A DNA stretch of 64,000 nt, from the NCBI RefSeq assembly GCF_009451885.1, contig NZ_WIAO01000019.1:49100-113099 (forward strand), given 5' to 3'. The DNA comes from Glycomyces albidus. GTDB taxonomy: Bacteria; Actinomycetota; Actinomycetes; Mycobacteriales; Micromonosporaceae. Made by a program: the position numbers and the translations under genes. Shown here piece by piece: positions 1 to 8,229 of this stretch; positions within the stretch are counted from its first letter, which is position 1, and every line of letters begins with the position of its first letter. Under the pieces are notes generated by a model. The model was not told the origin of the DNA and did no database searches. It worked only from the letters and a program-made list of their open reading frames with translations.

Positions 1-102
1 GAGCACCTCGCGCTCCGCCGCGCCGGCCGGCGCGCCGCTCAAGCCGGTCACGGCCGTCGCGGCGACCGCTGCGGCAGCGACAGTCGCCATCGGTCTCCTC
101 AT
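1..102 (-). CDS. Secreted protein, N-terminal fragment
   Basis: Only the first 34 codons are in the window; the gene runs off the left edge. The ATG at 102 is preceded by a purine-rich GAGAGGA eight bases upstream. The translation has a short Arg-rich start (MRRPM), a hydrophobic Ala/Val-rich core and an Ala-X-Ala-like cleavage region (PAGAA), which is a standard Sec signal peptide. The mature protein is not visible, so its function is unknown. It is transcribed away from the alpha-galactosidase operon and shares the 103-330 intergenic region with it, so co-regulation by the operators at 172-243 is possible. Confidence 0.65.
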   Translation of the reverse strand, partial: MRRPMATVAAAAVAATAVTGLSGAPAGAAEREVL

Positions 103-171
103 CTCGTCGGTCCTCTCATCGTCATTGACAGGGGTCGATCCGTAGATCGGAGCCCGACCGTACCCCAGAGT

Positions 172-185
172 TGATAACGATTTCA
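172..185. promoter_or_regulatory. LacI-type operator 1 (alpha-galactoside operon)
   Basis: TGATAACGATTTCA is an imperfect palindrome with the central CG typical of LacI-family operators. It is a near-inverted copy of the two sites at 196-209 and 230-243. Its centre lies about 24 bp upstream of the second site, before the -35 box. Confidence 0.6.
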
Positions 186-194
186 AGACAAGAT

Positions 195-223
195 TTGAAA
201 TCGATATCAGATCACGCTAGGGT
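195..223 (+). promoter_or_regulatory. Candidate promoter of the alpha-galactoside operon
   Basis: TTGAAA (195-200) is separated by exactly 17 bp from TAGGGT (218-223). The -35 hexamer lies inside operator 2 and the expected start point (about 230) lies at operator 3, so a bound LacI repressor would block initiation. The leader to the GTG at 331 would be about 100 nt. Confidence 0.5.
196..209. promoter_or_regulatory. LacI-type operator 2 (alpha-galactoside operon)
   Basis: TGAAATCGATATCA has TGA/TCA ends around a central ATCGAT. It is identical to operator 3 and overlaps the candidate -35 box. The likely ligand is the LacI protein encoded at the end of this operon (5635-6660). Confidence 0.65.
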
Positions 224-229
224 TCCGAT

Positions 230-243
230 TGAAATCGATATCA
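230..243. promoter_or_regulatory. LacI-type operator 3 (alpha-galactoside operon)
   Basis: An exact second copy of TGAAATCGATATCA. The direct-repeat identity extends to 16 bp (195-210 and 229-244), centre-to-centre distance 34 bp. It sits at the predicted transcription start. Confidence 0.65.
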
Positions 244-330
244 GGCGCCGGCACCTCGGCGCCCGATCACGAAGCACGCAGAACCGCAACGACCCGACCG
301 CACCGGCGGGACGCACTGACAAGGGGCACC

Positions 331-2409
331 GTGGCCGAACAGTTCGCTTGGGGCAGCAGCCGACTCGCACTCCGATTCGAGTGGGGCGACGACACCCCCG
401 TGCGCGTCGCCGGGATCGTCCGGGACGGCCGCGACCACCCCGTCCACCCGATGCCCGTCGCCGAGATCATGACCGCCGCCCACGGCCGCTCGCCCTCCTC
501 CGACCGCCTCGCCCACACCGCGCTCGGCGCCCTCCTGCGCCACGCCTCCCGCACCGAGTCCGACTTCCCCGGCGGCCGCCGCCTCGTCATCCGCCAGGCC
601 GCCGACGGCATCGAGGTCGACACCGTCCTCGAACAGCGCGACGGCGCCCCGGCCGCGATCCGCGCGCACACCACCGTCCGCGCCGTCGACGCCCCCGTCG
701 TCCTCCGCTCGGTCGCCACCTGGACCATGGGCTTCACCGCCCCCGCACCGGGCGCGTTCGACACCTGGCGGCGCCTCCACGGCGTCAGCGACTGGCTCGG
801 CGAAGGCCGCTGGGCCGTCGAGCCCCTCCGCGGCCGCGACTTCCCCGAACTCGCCTCCGAACTCACCTTCCAAGACCCGCACGGCTGCTGGTCGGTCACC
901 TCGGACGGCACCTGGTCCACCGAGCACCACCTGCCGGTCGGCGGCGTCGAGTCCGAAGCGGCCGAACTCGCCCTCGTCTGGCAGATCGAGCACAACGGCG
1001 CCTGGCGCTGGGAGATCGGCGAAGACGTCGAAGGCGGCTACGTCAGCCTTTCCGGCCCCACCGACGCGGACGCCTCCTGGACCCGCCGCCTCGACCCCGG
1101 CGACGCCTTCACCACCGTCCCCGCGGCTGTCGCCGCCGGCACCGACTTCGAAGACGCGCTGGCCGCCCTCACCGACCACCGCCGCGCCGCCCGCCGCCCC
1201 CACCCCGACAACACCGCCATGCCGGTCGTCTTCAACGACTACATGAACACCCTCCTCGGCGACCCCACCACCGAGAAGCTCCTCCCGCTCATCGAAGCCG
1301 CCGCCGACATCGGCGCCGAGATCTTCTGCATCGACGCCGGCTGGTACGACGACAGCGGCGACTGGTGGCCCACCGTCGGCGAATGGCTGCCCTCGACCAC
1401 CCGCTTCCCCGGCGGCCTCGGCGAAGTCGTCGACGCCGTCCGCGACGCCGGCATGACCCCCGGCCTGTGGCTCGAACCCGAGGTCGTCGGCGTCCGCAGC
1501 CCGATGGCCGAACGCCTCCCCGACGCCGCCTTCCTCCAGCGCCACGGCCAGCGCCTGGTCGAGAACCAGCGGTACCACCTCGACCTGCGCCACCCCGCCG
1601 CCATCGGCCACCTCGACGGCGTCGTCGACCGGCTCGTCGCCGACTTCGGCGTCGGCTTCTTCAAGTTCGACTACAACATCAACCCCGGCCCCGGCACCGA
1701 CCACGACGCCCAGAGCGTCGGCGACGGCCTCCTCGAGCACAACCGCGCCCACCTCGCCTGGCTCGACGCCGTCCTCGACCGCCACCCGGGCCTCGTCATC
1801 GAGAACTGCTCCTCCGGCGCGCTGCGCATGGACTTCGCGATGCTCTCCCGCCTCGCCATGCAGTCCACATCAGACCAGCAGGACTTCACCAAGTTCCCGC
1901 CGATCGCCGCCGCCGCCCCCCTCTCGCTCCTGCCCGAGCAGGCCGCCAACTGGGCCTACCCCCAGCCCGGGATGACCGACGAGGAGGCCGCGTTCTGCCT
2001 CGTCACCGGCCTCCTCGGCCGCTTCTACGTCTCCGGCCACCTCAACCGCATGAACGACCGCCAGCGGGCCCTGGTCGCCGACGCCGTCCGCGTCGCCAAG
2101 ACCCTCCGCGGCGCCGTCGCCACCGGGCACCCCCACTGGCCCGGCGGCATCCCCGGCTGGACCGACCCCTGGACCGCCCTCGGCCTCCGCGGCGAGCACG
2201 ACCTCGTCTCCGTGTGGCGCCGCGGCGGACCCGCCTCCACCGAACTCGCCTTCCCCCACCTGGCCGGCCGCGACGTCGAGGTCGCCCACGTCTTCCCGAC
2301 CGGCCTCCCCGAATGGAAGACGGCCTGGAACGCCCGGACCGGAACCCTCACCGTGCAGGCCGGCGACGCCGACATCGCCGCCCGGACCCTGCGCCTGACC
2401 GCCCGCTGA
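331..2409 (+). CDS. Alpha-galactosidase, GH36/GH27-clan
   Basis: Predicted to hydrolyse terminal alpha-galactosyl bonds of melibiose, raffinose-type sugars or galactosides. The sequence has a beta-rich N-terminal region, then a TIM barrel starting near IDAGWYDDSGDWW. The nucleophile motif FFKFDYN places Asp at about residue 447, and CSSGALRMDF gives the acid/base Asp at about 501, both as in GH36. It has 692 residues, a usual GH36 length. GTG 331 is chosen because AAGGGG lies 4-5 bases upstream; the frame is open to 229, but that stretch overlaps the operator and would encode an Arg-rich, non-conserved extension. No signal peptide is seen, so it is probably cytosolic and acts on imported oligosaccharides. 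First gene of the operon with the transporter at 2461-5615. Confidence 0.9.
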   Translation: MAEQFAWGSSRLALRFEWGDDTPVRVAGIVRDGRDHPVHPMPVAEIMTAAHGRSPSSDRLAHTALGALLRHASRTESDFPGGRRLVIRQAADGIEVDTVLEQRDGAPAAIRAHTTVRAVDAPVVLRSVATWTMGFTAPAPGAFDTWRRLHGVSDWLGEGRWAVEPLRGRDFPELASELTFQDPHGCWSVTSDGTWSTEHHLPVGGVESEAAELALVWQIEHNGAWRWEIGEDVEGGYVSLSGPTDADASWTRRLDPGDAFTTVPAAVAAGTDFEDALAALTDHRRAARRPHPDNTAMPVVFNDYMNTLLGDPTTEKLLPLIEAAADIGAEIFCIDAGWYDDSGDWWPTVGEWLPSTTRFPGGLGEVVDAVRDAGMTPGLWLEPEVVGVRSPMAERLPDAAFLQRHGQRLVENQRYHLDLRHPAAIGHLDGVVDRLVADFGVGFFKFDYNINPGPGTDHDAQSVGDGLLEHNRAHLAWLDAVLDRHPGLVIENCSSGALRMDFAMLSRLAMQSTSDQQDFTKFPPIAAAAPLSLLPEQAANWAYPQPGMTDEEAAFCLVTGLLGRFYVSGHLNRMNDRQRALVADAVRVAKTLRGAVATGHPHWPGGIPGWTDPWTALGLRGEHDLVSVWRRGGPASTELAFPHLAGRDVEVAHVFPTGLPEWKTAWNARTGTLTVQAGDADIAARTLRLTAR

Positions 2410-2460
2410 ACCCTTCGACCCGATCCCTGGGCCCCCTTCCCAAGACAAGGAGCAGTTTCA

Positions 2461-3774
2461 ATGAAGAACCGATTCCGCACCGCGCTCGCGCTGGCGGCCG
2501 CCGGCGCCGTCACCCTCGCCGGGTGCTCCGATCCCGGCGCCGGCACCGACACCGGCGGCCCCGCCGACTGGCCCGCGCAGGACGCCGACCTGAGCGGCAC
2601 CACCCTCACCATCTGGGCCGCCCAGAACTCCAACACCGTGCCCGACAGCGTCATCGCCGGCTTCGAAGACCTCACCGGCGCCGAAGTCGAGGTCGTCACC
2701 ATCCCCGACCCCTACGAGCAGGGCGTCCAGACCAAGGTCGCCACCGGCGACATGCCCGACCTCGCGTTCTGGCAGCCGACCGCCTCCCAGCTCACCGCGC
2801 TCAACGCCGGCCAGAATCTCCAGTCCCTGGACGGCGCCCCCTGGCTCGACGCCTACGACCCCGCACTGCGCGACATCACCGGCATCCTCGACGGCACCCG
2901 CTACGCCGCGCTCATCACCACGCCCGCCGTCGAAGGCGTCTACTACAACAAGGAGGTCTTCGCCGCCAACGGCATCACCGACCTCCCGACCGACTGGGAC
3001 TCCTTCCTCCAGACCGCCCGCGACCTCAAAGCCGCCGGCACCACCCCGTTCTTCGAGATGGGCGCCGACCGCTGGGCCACCCAGTGGTGGGTCCAGGTCC
3101 AGCTCGCCGACGCCGCCGCCGACGGCCTCTGGGACCGCGTCAACGCCGGCGAGGAGTCCTTCACCGACCCGACCATCCAGGGCGCCATCGACCAGTACCA
3201 GGCCCTCATCGACGAAGGACTGTTCAACGAGGACATCGCGACCGCCACGTTCGAAGACCAGGGCGCCGCGCTCCTGGCCGGCGACGCCGCCATGGTCATG
3301 CAGGTCAACTCGTTCTTCGGCCAGCTCCAGTCCCTCGCCGACACCGAGGAGCTGAACCGCAGGATCGGCTTCTTCCCGATCTCCCCGTCCGGCAACACCG
3401 GCACGTTCATCCCCGACCAGTCCAACGCCCTCGTCGCGTTCAAGACCGGCGACGAGGACCGCGAGTCCGCCTCCCGCCAGCTCCTGTCCTACTGGCTCGG
3501 CGACGGCTACGAGGACTTCGTGAACGCCCAGTCCACCGTCTCGCTCCAGACCGGCGTCGCGACCCCCGCCGACGTCCCCGAGGCCCTGCTCTCGGTCTCC
3601 GACGCCGTCGGCTCCTCGGTCGGCTCCATGCAGGCCCTCGCGATCGCCAACCCGGACCTGTACATCTACCTCGCCGACATGATCCAGGGCACCAAGACGC
3701 CCGCCGAAGTCGCCGAGGCGACCCAGGCCCAGTTCGCCGAACTCGCCAAGGCCCAAGGCGCCGAGGGCTTCTAG
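2461..3774 (+). CDS. Sugar ABC transporter binding lipoprotein (CUT1)
   Basis: Solute-binding protein for the permeases at 3850-5615. The N-terminus MKNRFRTALALAAAGAVTLAGCSD is a lipoprotein signal with the lipobox LAGC (Cys about 22), so the mature protein is anchored outside the membrane. The 437-residue length and the TLTIWAAQNS start of the mature domain fit family-1 extracellular binding proteins. RBS AAGGAG lies about 9 bases before ATG. It sits 51 bp after the alpha-galactosidase gene, so the ligand is probably an alpha-galactoside such as melibiose or raffinose; this is inferred from context only. A strong hairpin follows it. Confidence 0.88.
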   Translation: MKNRFRTALALAAAGAVTLAGCSDPGAGTDTGGPADWPAQDADLSGTTLTIWAAQNSNTVPDSVIAGFEDLTGAEVEVVTIPDPYEQGVQTKVATGDMPDLAFWQPTASQLTALNAGQNLQSLDGAPWLDAYDPALRDITGILDGTRYAALITTPAVEGVYYNKEVFAANGITDLPTDWDSFLQTARDLKAAGTTPFFEMGADRWATQWWVQVQLADAAADGLWDRVNAGEESFTDPTIQGAIDQYQALIDEGLFNEDIATATFEDQGAALLAGDAAMVMQVNSFFGQLQSLADTEELNRRIGFFPISPSGNTGTFIPDQSNALVAFKTGDEDRESASRQLLSYWLGDGYEDFVNAQSTVSLQTGVATPADVPEALLSVSDAVGSSVGSMQALAIANPDLYIYLADMIQGTKTPAEVAEATQAQFAELAKAQGAEGF

Positions 3775-3785
3775 ACCGCGCCCCA

Positions 3786-3818
3786 GGGGGCGCCGGCCGG
3801 CATGAGGCCGGCGCCCCC
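3786..3818 (+). terminator. Intra-operon hairpin after binding-protein gene
   Basis: GGGGGCGCCGGCC (3786-3798) pairs perfectly with GGCCGGCGCCCCC (3806-3818), a 13-bp stem with a 7-nt loop. No T-run follows. Placed between binding protein and permease, it is likely an mRNA-stabilising or partial-termination element giving more binding protein than permease. Confidence 0.65.
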
Positions 3819-3849
3819 GCACCCCGGCAGAGCTTCGAAAGGCATCCGA

Positions 3850-4746
3850 ATGGCAACCGTCACCGCGGGAGCCCCGCGCTCCCGGCACCGCGACCACCCG
3901 CTGTGGTTCCTCGTCCCGGCCCTGGCCGTCCTGGTCGTGTTCTTCTTCGTCCCGACGCTGTTCAACTTCGTGTACGCGTTCACCGACTGGTCGAGCTTCA
4001 AGAGCGCCATCAACTTCGCCGGCACCGACAACTTCGTCTCCCTGTTCTCCAACGGCACCCTGCTCAACTCCCTCAAGGTGACGCTGGTCTACGCGGTGCT
4101 CGTCGCGCTCTTCCAGAACCTGTTCGGCCTCGGCCTGGCGCTGCTGCTCGAACGCGACACCGCCGTCAACCGGGCCGTTCGGGTCGCGTTCTTCGTCCCG
4201 GTCGTCATGTCCGCGCTGGCGGTCGGCTACATCTTCCAGGCGCTCCTCAAACCGGACGGGGCGCTGAACGGCATCATCGGCTGGTTCACCGGCACCGAGG
4301 TCGCGATCCCGTGGCTGGGGTCCACCACCTGGACCATCGTGGTCGTCGCGATCGTGCACGCCTGGAAGTGGATGGGCCTGTCGATGCTCATCTACCTGGC
4401 CGGGCTCAAGACCATCGACGAGGACGTCCTCGAAGCGGCCCGCCTCGACGGCGCGAGCCGCTGGACCATGTTCCGCTCCATCCGGTTCCCGCTGCTGGCC
4501 CCCGCGGTCACGTTCAACGTCGCGACCGCGCTCCTCGGCTCGATGAACGGCTTCGACATCGTCCAGGCCACCACCGAGGGCGGCCCGGGCGGCACCACCG
4601 AGCTGCTGAACATCTTCATCTTCCGGACCTTCGGGCAGGGCCTGTTCGCGCAGGCCACGACGATGAGCCTGGTGCTGTTCCTGACGGTCGCGATCCTGGC
4701 CTTCCCCGTCATCCGGTACCTCCGCAAGCGAGAGGAAGTCCTGTGA
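3850..4746 (+). CDS. Sugar ABC transporter permease, MalF-like
   Basis: Inner-membrane permease of a CUT1 importer. The 298-residue protein has about six hydrophobic segments, beginning with LWFLVPALAVLVVFFFVP near residue 20. The cytoplasmic EAA loop is seen as EAARLDGASRWTMFRSIRFP (about residues 197-216), which contacts the ATPase. ATG 3850 follows GAAAGG by seven bases; an in-frame ATG at 3802 lies inside the preceding hairpin and is rejected. It overlaps the next permease by GTGA. No ABC ATPase is present in the operon. Confidence 0.88.
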   Translation: MATVTAGAPRSRHRDHPLWFLVPALAVLVVFFFVPTLFNFVYAFTDWSSFKSAINFAGTDNFVSLFSNGTLLNSLKVTLVYAVLVALFQNLFGLGLALLLERDTAVNRAVRVAFFVPVVMSALAVGYIFQALLKPDGALNGIIGWFTGTEVAIPWLGSTTWTIVVVAIVHAWKWMGLSMLIYLAGLKTIDEDVLEAARLDGASRWTMFRSIRFPLLAPAVTFNVATALLGSMNGFDIVQATTEGGPGGTTELLNIFIFRTFGQGLFAQATTMSLVLFLTVAILAFPVIRYLRKREEVL

Positions 4747-5615
4747 CCACTGTGCCCACCCGGCCGGCCGCCGCCACCGCCGCCCACCGCGCCCCGCGCC
4801 GGCGCCGCCGCATCGGGCAGCCGATCGCCGCGGTCCTCACCGCCGCCGCGGTCCTCGGCGTCCCGTTCTGGCTCGTCATCGCCACCGCCGGCAAGGACCA
4901 GGGCGAGGCGCTCGACCCGAACCTGGCCCCGCCGGCCGACTGGCGGCTGTGGGAGAACATCGCCCAGGTGTACGCCGACGGCCGGATGCTCCCGGCGCTC
5001 TTCGGGAGCGTCCTGGTGATGGTCCCTTCCGTCGTGGGCGTCCTCGTCCTCGGCTCGATGGCCGCCTGGATCCTCGGCCGCCGCGGCGGGCGCCTCTCGG
5101 CCGCGGTCTACGCGCTCGGCATCAGCGGCATCGTCCTGCCGCCCGCGGTCGTCACGATCGTGCTCCTGCTGCGCCAGCTCGGCCTCGCCGGGACCGCGCT
5201 CGGCATGATCGGCGTCTACATGGGCATGTACCTGTCGACGGTGATCTTCTTCGTCACCGGGTTCGTGCGCACGATCCCGCACGAGCTCGAAGAGGCCGCC
5301 CGCGTCGACGGCGCCGGGCCGGTCCGCGTGTTCGTCCGGATCATCCTGCCGCTGCTGCGCCCGGTCCTGGCCACCGCGACGATCCTGATCTGCCTGTACA
5401 TCTGGAACGACGTGTTCTACGCGCTCTTCGTGATCGGCGGCCGCATCGACACGCTCCCGCTGAACCTCTACCAGGTCGCCAGCGCCGGCCTGTATCTCCA
5501 GAACTGGCACCTGATCTTCGCCTATATCATCCTGATGAGCCTGCCGCTGCTGATCACGTTCGTGGTCGCCCAGCGCAGGATCATCTCCGGCATCACCGGC
5601 GGAGCGGTGAAATGA
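4743..5615 (+). CDS. Sugar ABC transporter permease, MalG-like
   Basis: Second CUT1 permease, forming a heterodimer with the preceding gene product. It starts at GTG 4743, overlapping the upstream stop (GTGA). The 290-residue protein has about six transmembrane helices and an EAA loop, EEAARVDGAGPVRVFVRIIL (about residues 184-203). The long Arg/Pro-rich reading of this frame upstream of 4743 (open back to 171) is a GC-driven artefact. Its stop overlaps an 8-codon mini-ORF that leads into the LacI gene. Confidence 0.88.
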   Translation: MTTVPTRPAAATAAHRAPRRRRRIGQPIAAVLTAAAVLGVPFWLVIATAGKDQGEALDPNLAPPADWRLWENIAQVYADGRMLPALFGSVLVMVPSVVGVLVLGSMAAWILGRRGGRLSAAVYALGISGIVLPPAVVTIVLLLRQLGLAGTALGMIGVYMGMYLSTVIFFVTGFVRTIPHELEEAARVDGAGPVRVFVRIILPLLRPVLATATILICLYIWNDVFYALFVIGGRIDTLPLNLYQVASAGLYLQNWHLIFAYIILMSLPLLITFVVAQRRIISGITGGAVK

Positions 5616-5638
5616 GCACGAGCGGGGCGGTGCAGTGA
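5612..5638 (+). other. Mini-ORF linking permease and LacI genes
   Basis: ATG AGC ... CAG TGA encodes MSTSGAVQ. Its ATG overlaps the permease stop (ATGA) and its TGA overlaps the LacI GTG start (GTGA). It could pass ribosomes from one gene to the next, or could be chance. No protein function is suggested. Confidence 0.3.
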
Positions 5639-6660
5639 ACGCGAGGGCGGGCGTGAAGGCGAAGAACCCGACGATCGCCGACGTGGCCGCACGGGCCGGC
5701 GTCTCGGTCCCGACCGTGTCCCGCGTCCTGACCGGCGCCGCTCGCGTCAGCCCCGCCAAGCGCGAGCTGGTCGAGCAGGCGATCGCGGAGCTCGGCTACC
5801 GCCCCAGCGCCGCCGCGCGGGCGCTGGTCTCGCGCCGGCCGCAGACGATCGCGATCATCGCCGGGAACACCTCCCGCTACGGCTACGCCGAGACGATCCG
5901 GGGCATCGAGATCGCCGCCCGCGCCGAGGGCTACACGGTGATGATCACGGTGGTCGAGTCCGCCGACGAGGACGAGGTCGACCGCGCCATCGAGGCGACC
6001 CTGACCCAGCCCCTCGCCGGGGTCGCGGTCCTGAAGTTCGACCCGCCCGGCGTGGCCGCCCTCGGGAAGATCCCCGGGAACCTCCCGGTGGTCGCCCTCT
6101 CGGGGGTCCGCGAACCGAACATGTCGCAGGCGGTCCTCGACGAGGCCGCCGCGGCGGAGGAGCTCACCGAGTACCTGCTGTCCCTGGGCCACGAGACGGT
6201 CCACCACGTGCGCGTCCCGCCATCGCGCAAAGTGGACGGACGGACCACCGGCTGGCGCCGCGCCCTGCGCCGCGCGAACGCGGCCGTCCCGCCGGTCCTC
6301 GACGCCACATGGGAGCCCCGCAGCGGCATCGCGGTCGGCCGCGCCCTCGCCGCCGACCCCGGCGTCACCGCCGTCTTCTGCGGCAACGACGAGATCGCCA
6401 TGGGCGTCATGCGCGGCATCGCCGAGGCGGGCCTGCGCGTCCCCGGCGACATCTCCGTCGCCGGCTTCGACGACAACCCCCTCGCCGAACTCTGGAGCCC
6501 GCCCCTGACCACCGTCCGCCAGGACTTCGCCGGCCTCGGCCGCCGCGGCTTCCAGCTGCTCCTCAACGCCGTCAACGGGACCGACGACCGCCGCCACTCC
6601 TCCGAACGCCCCCGGCTCGTCATCCGAGCGAGCACCGCGGCCCCCGGCCCCCGCCGCTGA
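5635..6660 (+). CDS. LacI-family transcriptional repressor
   Basis: Local repressor of the alpha-galactoside operon by position. An N-terminal helix-turn-helix (TIADVAARAGVSVPTVSRVL, about residues 12-31) is followed by the hinge and a periplasmic-binding-protein-like sensor domain, total 341 residues. GTG 5635 overlaps the mini-ORF stop; GTG 5653 has a better GAGGG at five bases and is an alternative start that keeps the HTH intact. Expected targets are the three TGAxATCGATxTCA sites at 172-243; the inducer is probably an alpha-galactoside or galactose. Its stop is one base from the stop of the convergent exporter gene. Confidence 0.88.
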   Translation: MNARAGVKAKNPTIADVAARAGVSVPTVSRVLTGAARVSPAKRELVEQAIAELGYRPSAAARALVSRRPQTIAIIAGNTSRYGYAETIRGIEIAARAEGYTVMITVVESADEDEVDRAIEATLTQPLAGVAVLKFDPPGVAALGKIPGNLPVVALSGVREPNMSQAVLDEAAAAEELTEYLLSLGHETVHHVRVPPSRKVDGRTTGWRRALRRANAAVPPVLDATWEPRSGIAVGRALAADPGVTAVFCGNDEIAMGVMRGIAEAGLRVPGDISVAGFDDNPLAELWSPPLTTVRQDFAGLGRRGFQLLLNAVNGTDDRRHSSERPRLVIRASTAAPGPRR

Positions 6661-6661
6661 C

Positions 6662-7453
6662 TCAGTCGCCGAAGTCGATCGAGCCGGTCCGCCTCGCGTC
6701 GCGCTGGAACCACCACAGTGACGCGGCCGCGAGGGCGAGCCAGGCCGCGGCGGTCGCGAACGCGAGCCCGAGCCGAGCGAACACCGCGTCCGCGGCGCCG
6801 CCGCCGATCGCGAGGCGGACCGCCTCCAGGCCGTGCACCGCGGGGAACGCGGCGGCGAACCACTGGATCCAGCCGGGCCAGAACGCGACCGGGACCATGA
6901 CCCCGCCGACGGCGGTCATCGTCAGCAGCGTCAGGTTCGAGAAGACGTTCCGCAGCCGGTGGAAGCGCAGCGAGAGACTGCCGCAGCACAGTCCGACCGG
7001 GTAGTTCGCCAGTGCCGTCGCGAAGACCAGAGCCGCCGCCGCGGCCGACTCGCCGGGCCCGAGGCCGAGCCCGAATACCGGCGCGAGCGCCAGGAGCGCG
7101 ATCGACGACGAGAGCGTCCCGGTCGCGACCCAGAACCAGCTCCGGGCGGCCAGGACCGTCACCATGCCGGCCGGCGCGGCCGCCAGCAGCGACAGCGTGC
7201 CGCTCATGCGCTCCCAGGTCGTCGAGGCCGAGGCCATCATCGTCTCGTTGACGGCGATGAAGACCGCCGCGCCGACCAGCAGGTAGCGGGTGCGCTCGGG
7301 GTCGCCGAGCAGCGTGCCGAGCATCGAATAGAACACGACCTGGCACAACACCCGCACCATCCACCCGAACGCCCACGTCGTAGGCGTGTAGACGATCCGC
7401 AGGTCGGTCCAGCCCGACCACATCGTCTGCCGCAGTACCGCGATCGCGTTCAC
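6662..7453 (-). CDS. ABC-2 type transporter permease
   Basis: Membrane subunit of an ABC-2 exporter of the DrrB/daunorubicin-resistance type. The 263-residue protein has about six hydrophobic segments (for example YLLVGAAVFIAVNETMM and VGGVMVPVAFWPGWIQWF). GTG 7453 overlaps the stop of the upstream permease gene (GTGA), so the three exporter genes form one unit read from 9200 down to 6662. A ..RRTGSIDF tail is shared with the other permease. Substrate unknown. The gene meets the LacI gene tail to tail with a single base between stops and no visible terminator. Confidence 0.82.
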   Translation of the reverse strand: MNAIAVLRQTMWSGWTDLRIVYTPTTWAFGWMVRVLCQVVFYSMLGTLLGDPERTRYLLVGAAVFIAVNETMMASASTTWERMSGTLSLLAAAPAGMVTVLAARSWFWVATGTLSSSIALLALAPVFGLGLGPGESAAAAALVFATALANYPVGLCCGSLSLRFHRLRNVFSNLTLLTMTAVGGVMVPVAFWPGWIQWFAAAFPAVHGLEAVRLAIGGGAADAVFARLGLAFATAAAWLALAAASLWWFQRDARRTGSIDFGD

Positions 7454-8229
7454 GCGAACCCCACCGTCCCGGTCCGCCGGACGCGCCGCACCAGGCGGTG
7501 CGCGATCCAGAACCCCGCGGCGAACGTCGCCGCCGCGAGGCCGAGCACCGCGGCGAGGCGCGGCCCGAAGGCCGCGACCGGGCCGGGCGCGAGGCTGTCG
7601 CGCAGCAGGTCGGTCGCCCACGACAGGAAGAACAGCCGCGAGGCGGCCTCGAACCCCGCCGGCAGGAGCGCCACGGGGACCATCGCGCCGCCGAGGAGGT
7701 ACAGCGGGAACGTCAGCGAGTTCTGGAAGCTGCGGACGTTGCGCCCGATCACGAAGACCGCGGCCATGACCACTCCGGTCGCCGCGGTCCCCGCCGCCGT
7801 CGCCAGGAGCGTCGCGGCGAACACCAGCGGGTGCTCGACCGCGACGACGATCCCGAACCCGAGCGCGCCGACCAGCCAGCACTCGGCGATCCCCAGGAGG
7901 CTCACCGCGGTGATCGCCGCGATCCGCCCCGACAGCACCGCCGCGAGCGGCGCCGGCGTCGTCAGCAGCGCCTCCAGCACCCCGGTCGAGCGGTCGCGGA
8001 AGATCGTCTCCCCGGCCTCCATGACCGCCATGCCGATCGACGTCATCACCGCCGGCGCCAGCAGCGCGTACGGCGCCAGGTCGGGCCGCCCGCCGTGCTC
8101 GGTGACCGACAGCAGGATCACCGCGAAGAACGGCGCGGTGACGAGCATCAGGAGCGTCCCCGGATCGCGGCGGAACTCGCCGAGCTGGGCCCGGGCCGCC
8201 GCCCAGAACGCGGGCATCGGAACGCTCAC
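7450..8229 (-). CDS. ABC-2 type transporter permease
   Basis: First of two ABC-2 permeases. The 259-residue protein has about six membrane helices and the typical IFRDRSTGVLEALLTTP cytoplasmic element after helix 2. GTG 8229 overlaps the ATPase stop (GTGA); ATG 8217 is an alternative. It is probably a paralogue of the next permease, judged by the shared C-terminal RRTGTVGF motif, and would form a heterodimer with it. The export substrate cannot be read from the sequence. Confidence 0.82.
   Translation of the reverse strand: MSVPMPAFWAAARAQLGEFRRDPGTLLMLVTAPFFAVILLSVTEHGGRPDLAPYALLAPAVMTSIGMAVMEAGETIFRDRSTGVLEALLTTPAPLAAVLSGRIAAITAVSLLGIAECWLVGALGFGIVVAVEHPLVFAATLLATAAGTAATGVVMAAVFVIGRNVRSFQNSLTFPLYLLGGAMVPVALLPAGFEAASRLFFLSWATDLLRDSLAPGPVAAFGPRLAAVLGLAAATFAAGFWIAHRLVRRVRRTGTVGFA

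Noticed and set aside
171..4742. A very long plus-strand open frame running from 171 into the second permease
   Set aside because: Upstream of 4743 the translation is Arg/Pro/His-rich without domains. It is the shifted frame of the alpha-galactosidase, binding-protein and first permease genes, open only because of high GC.
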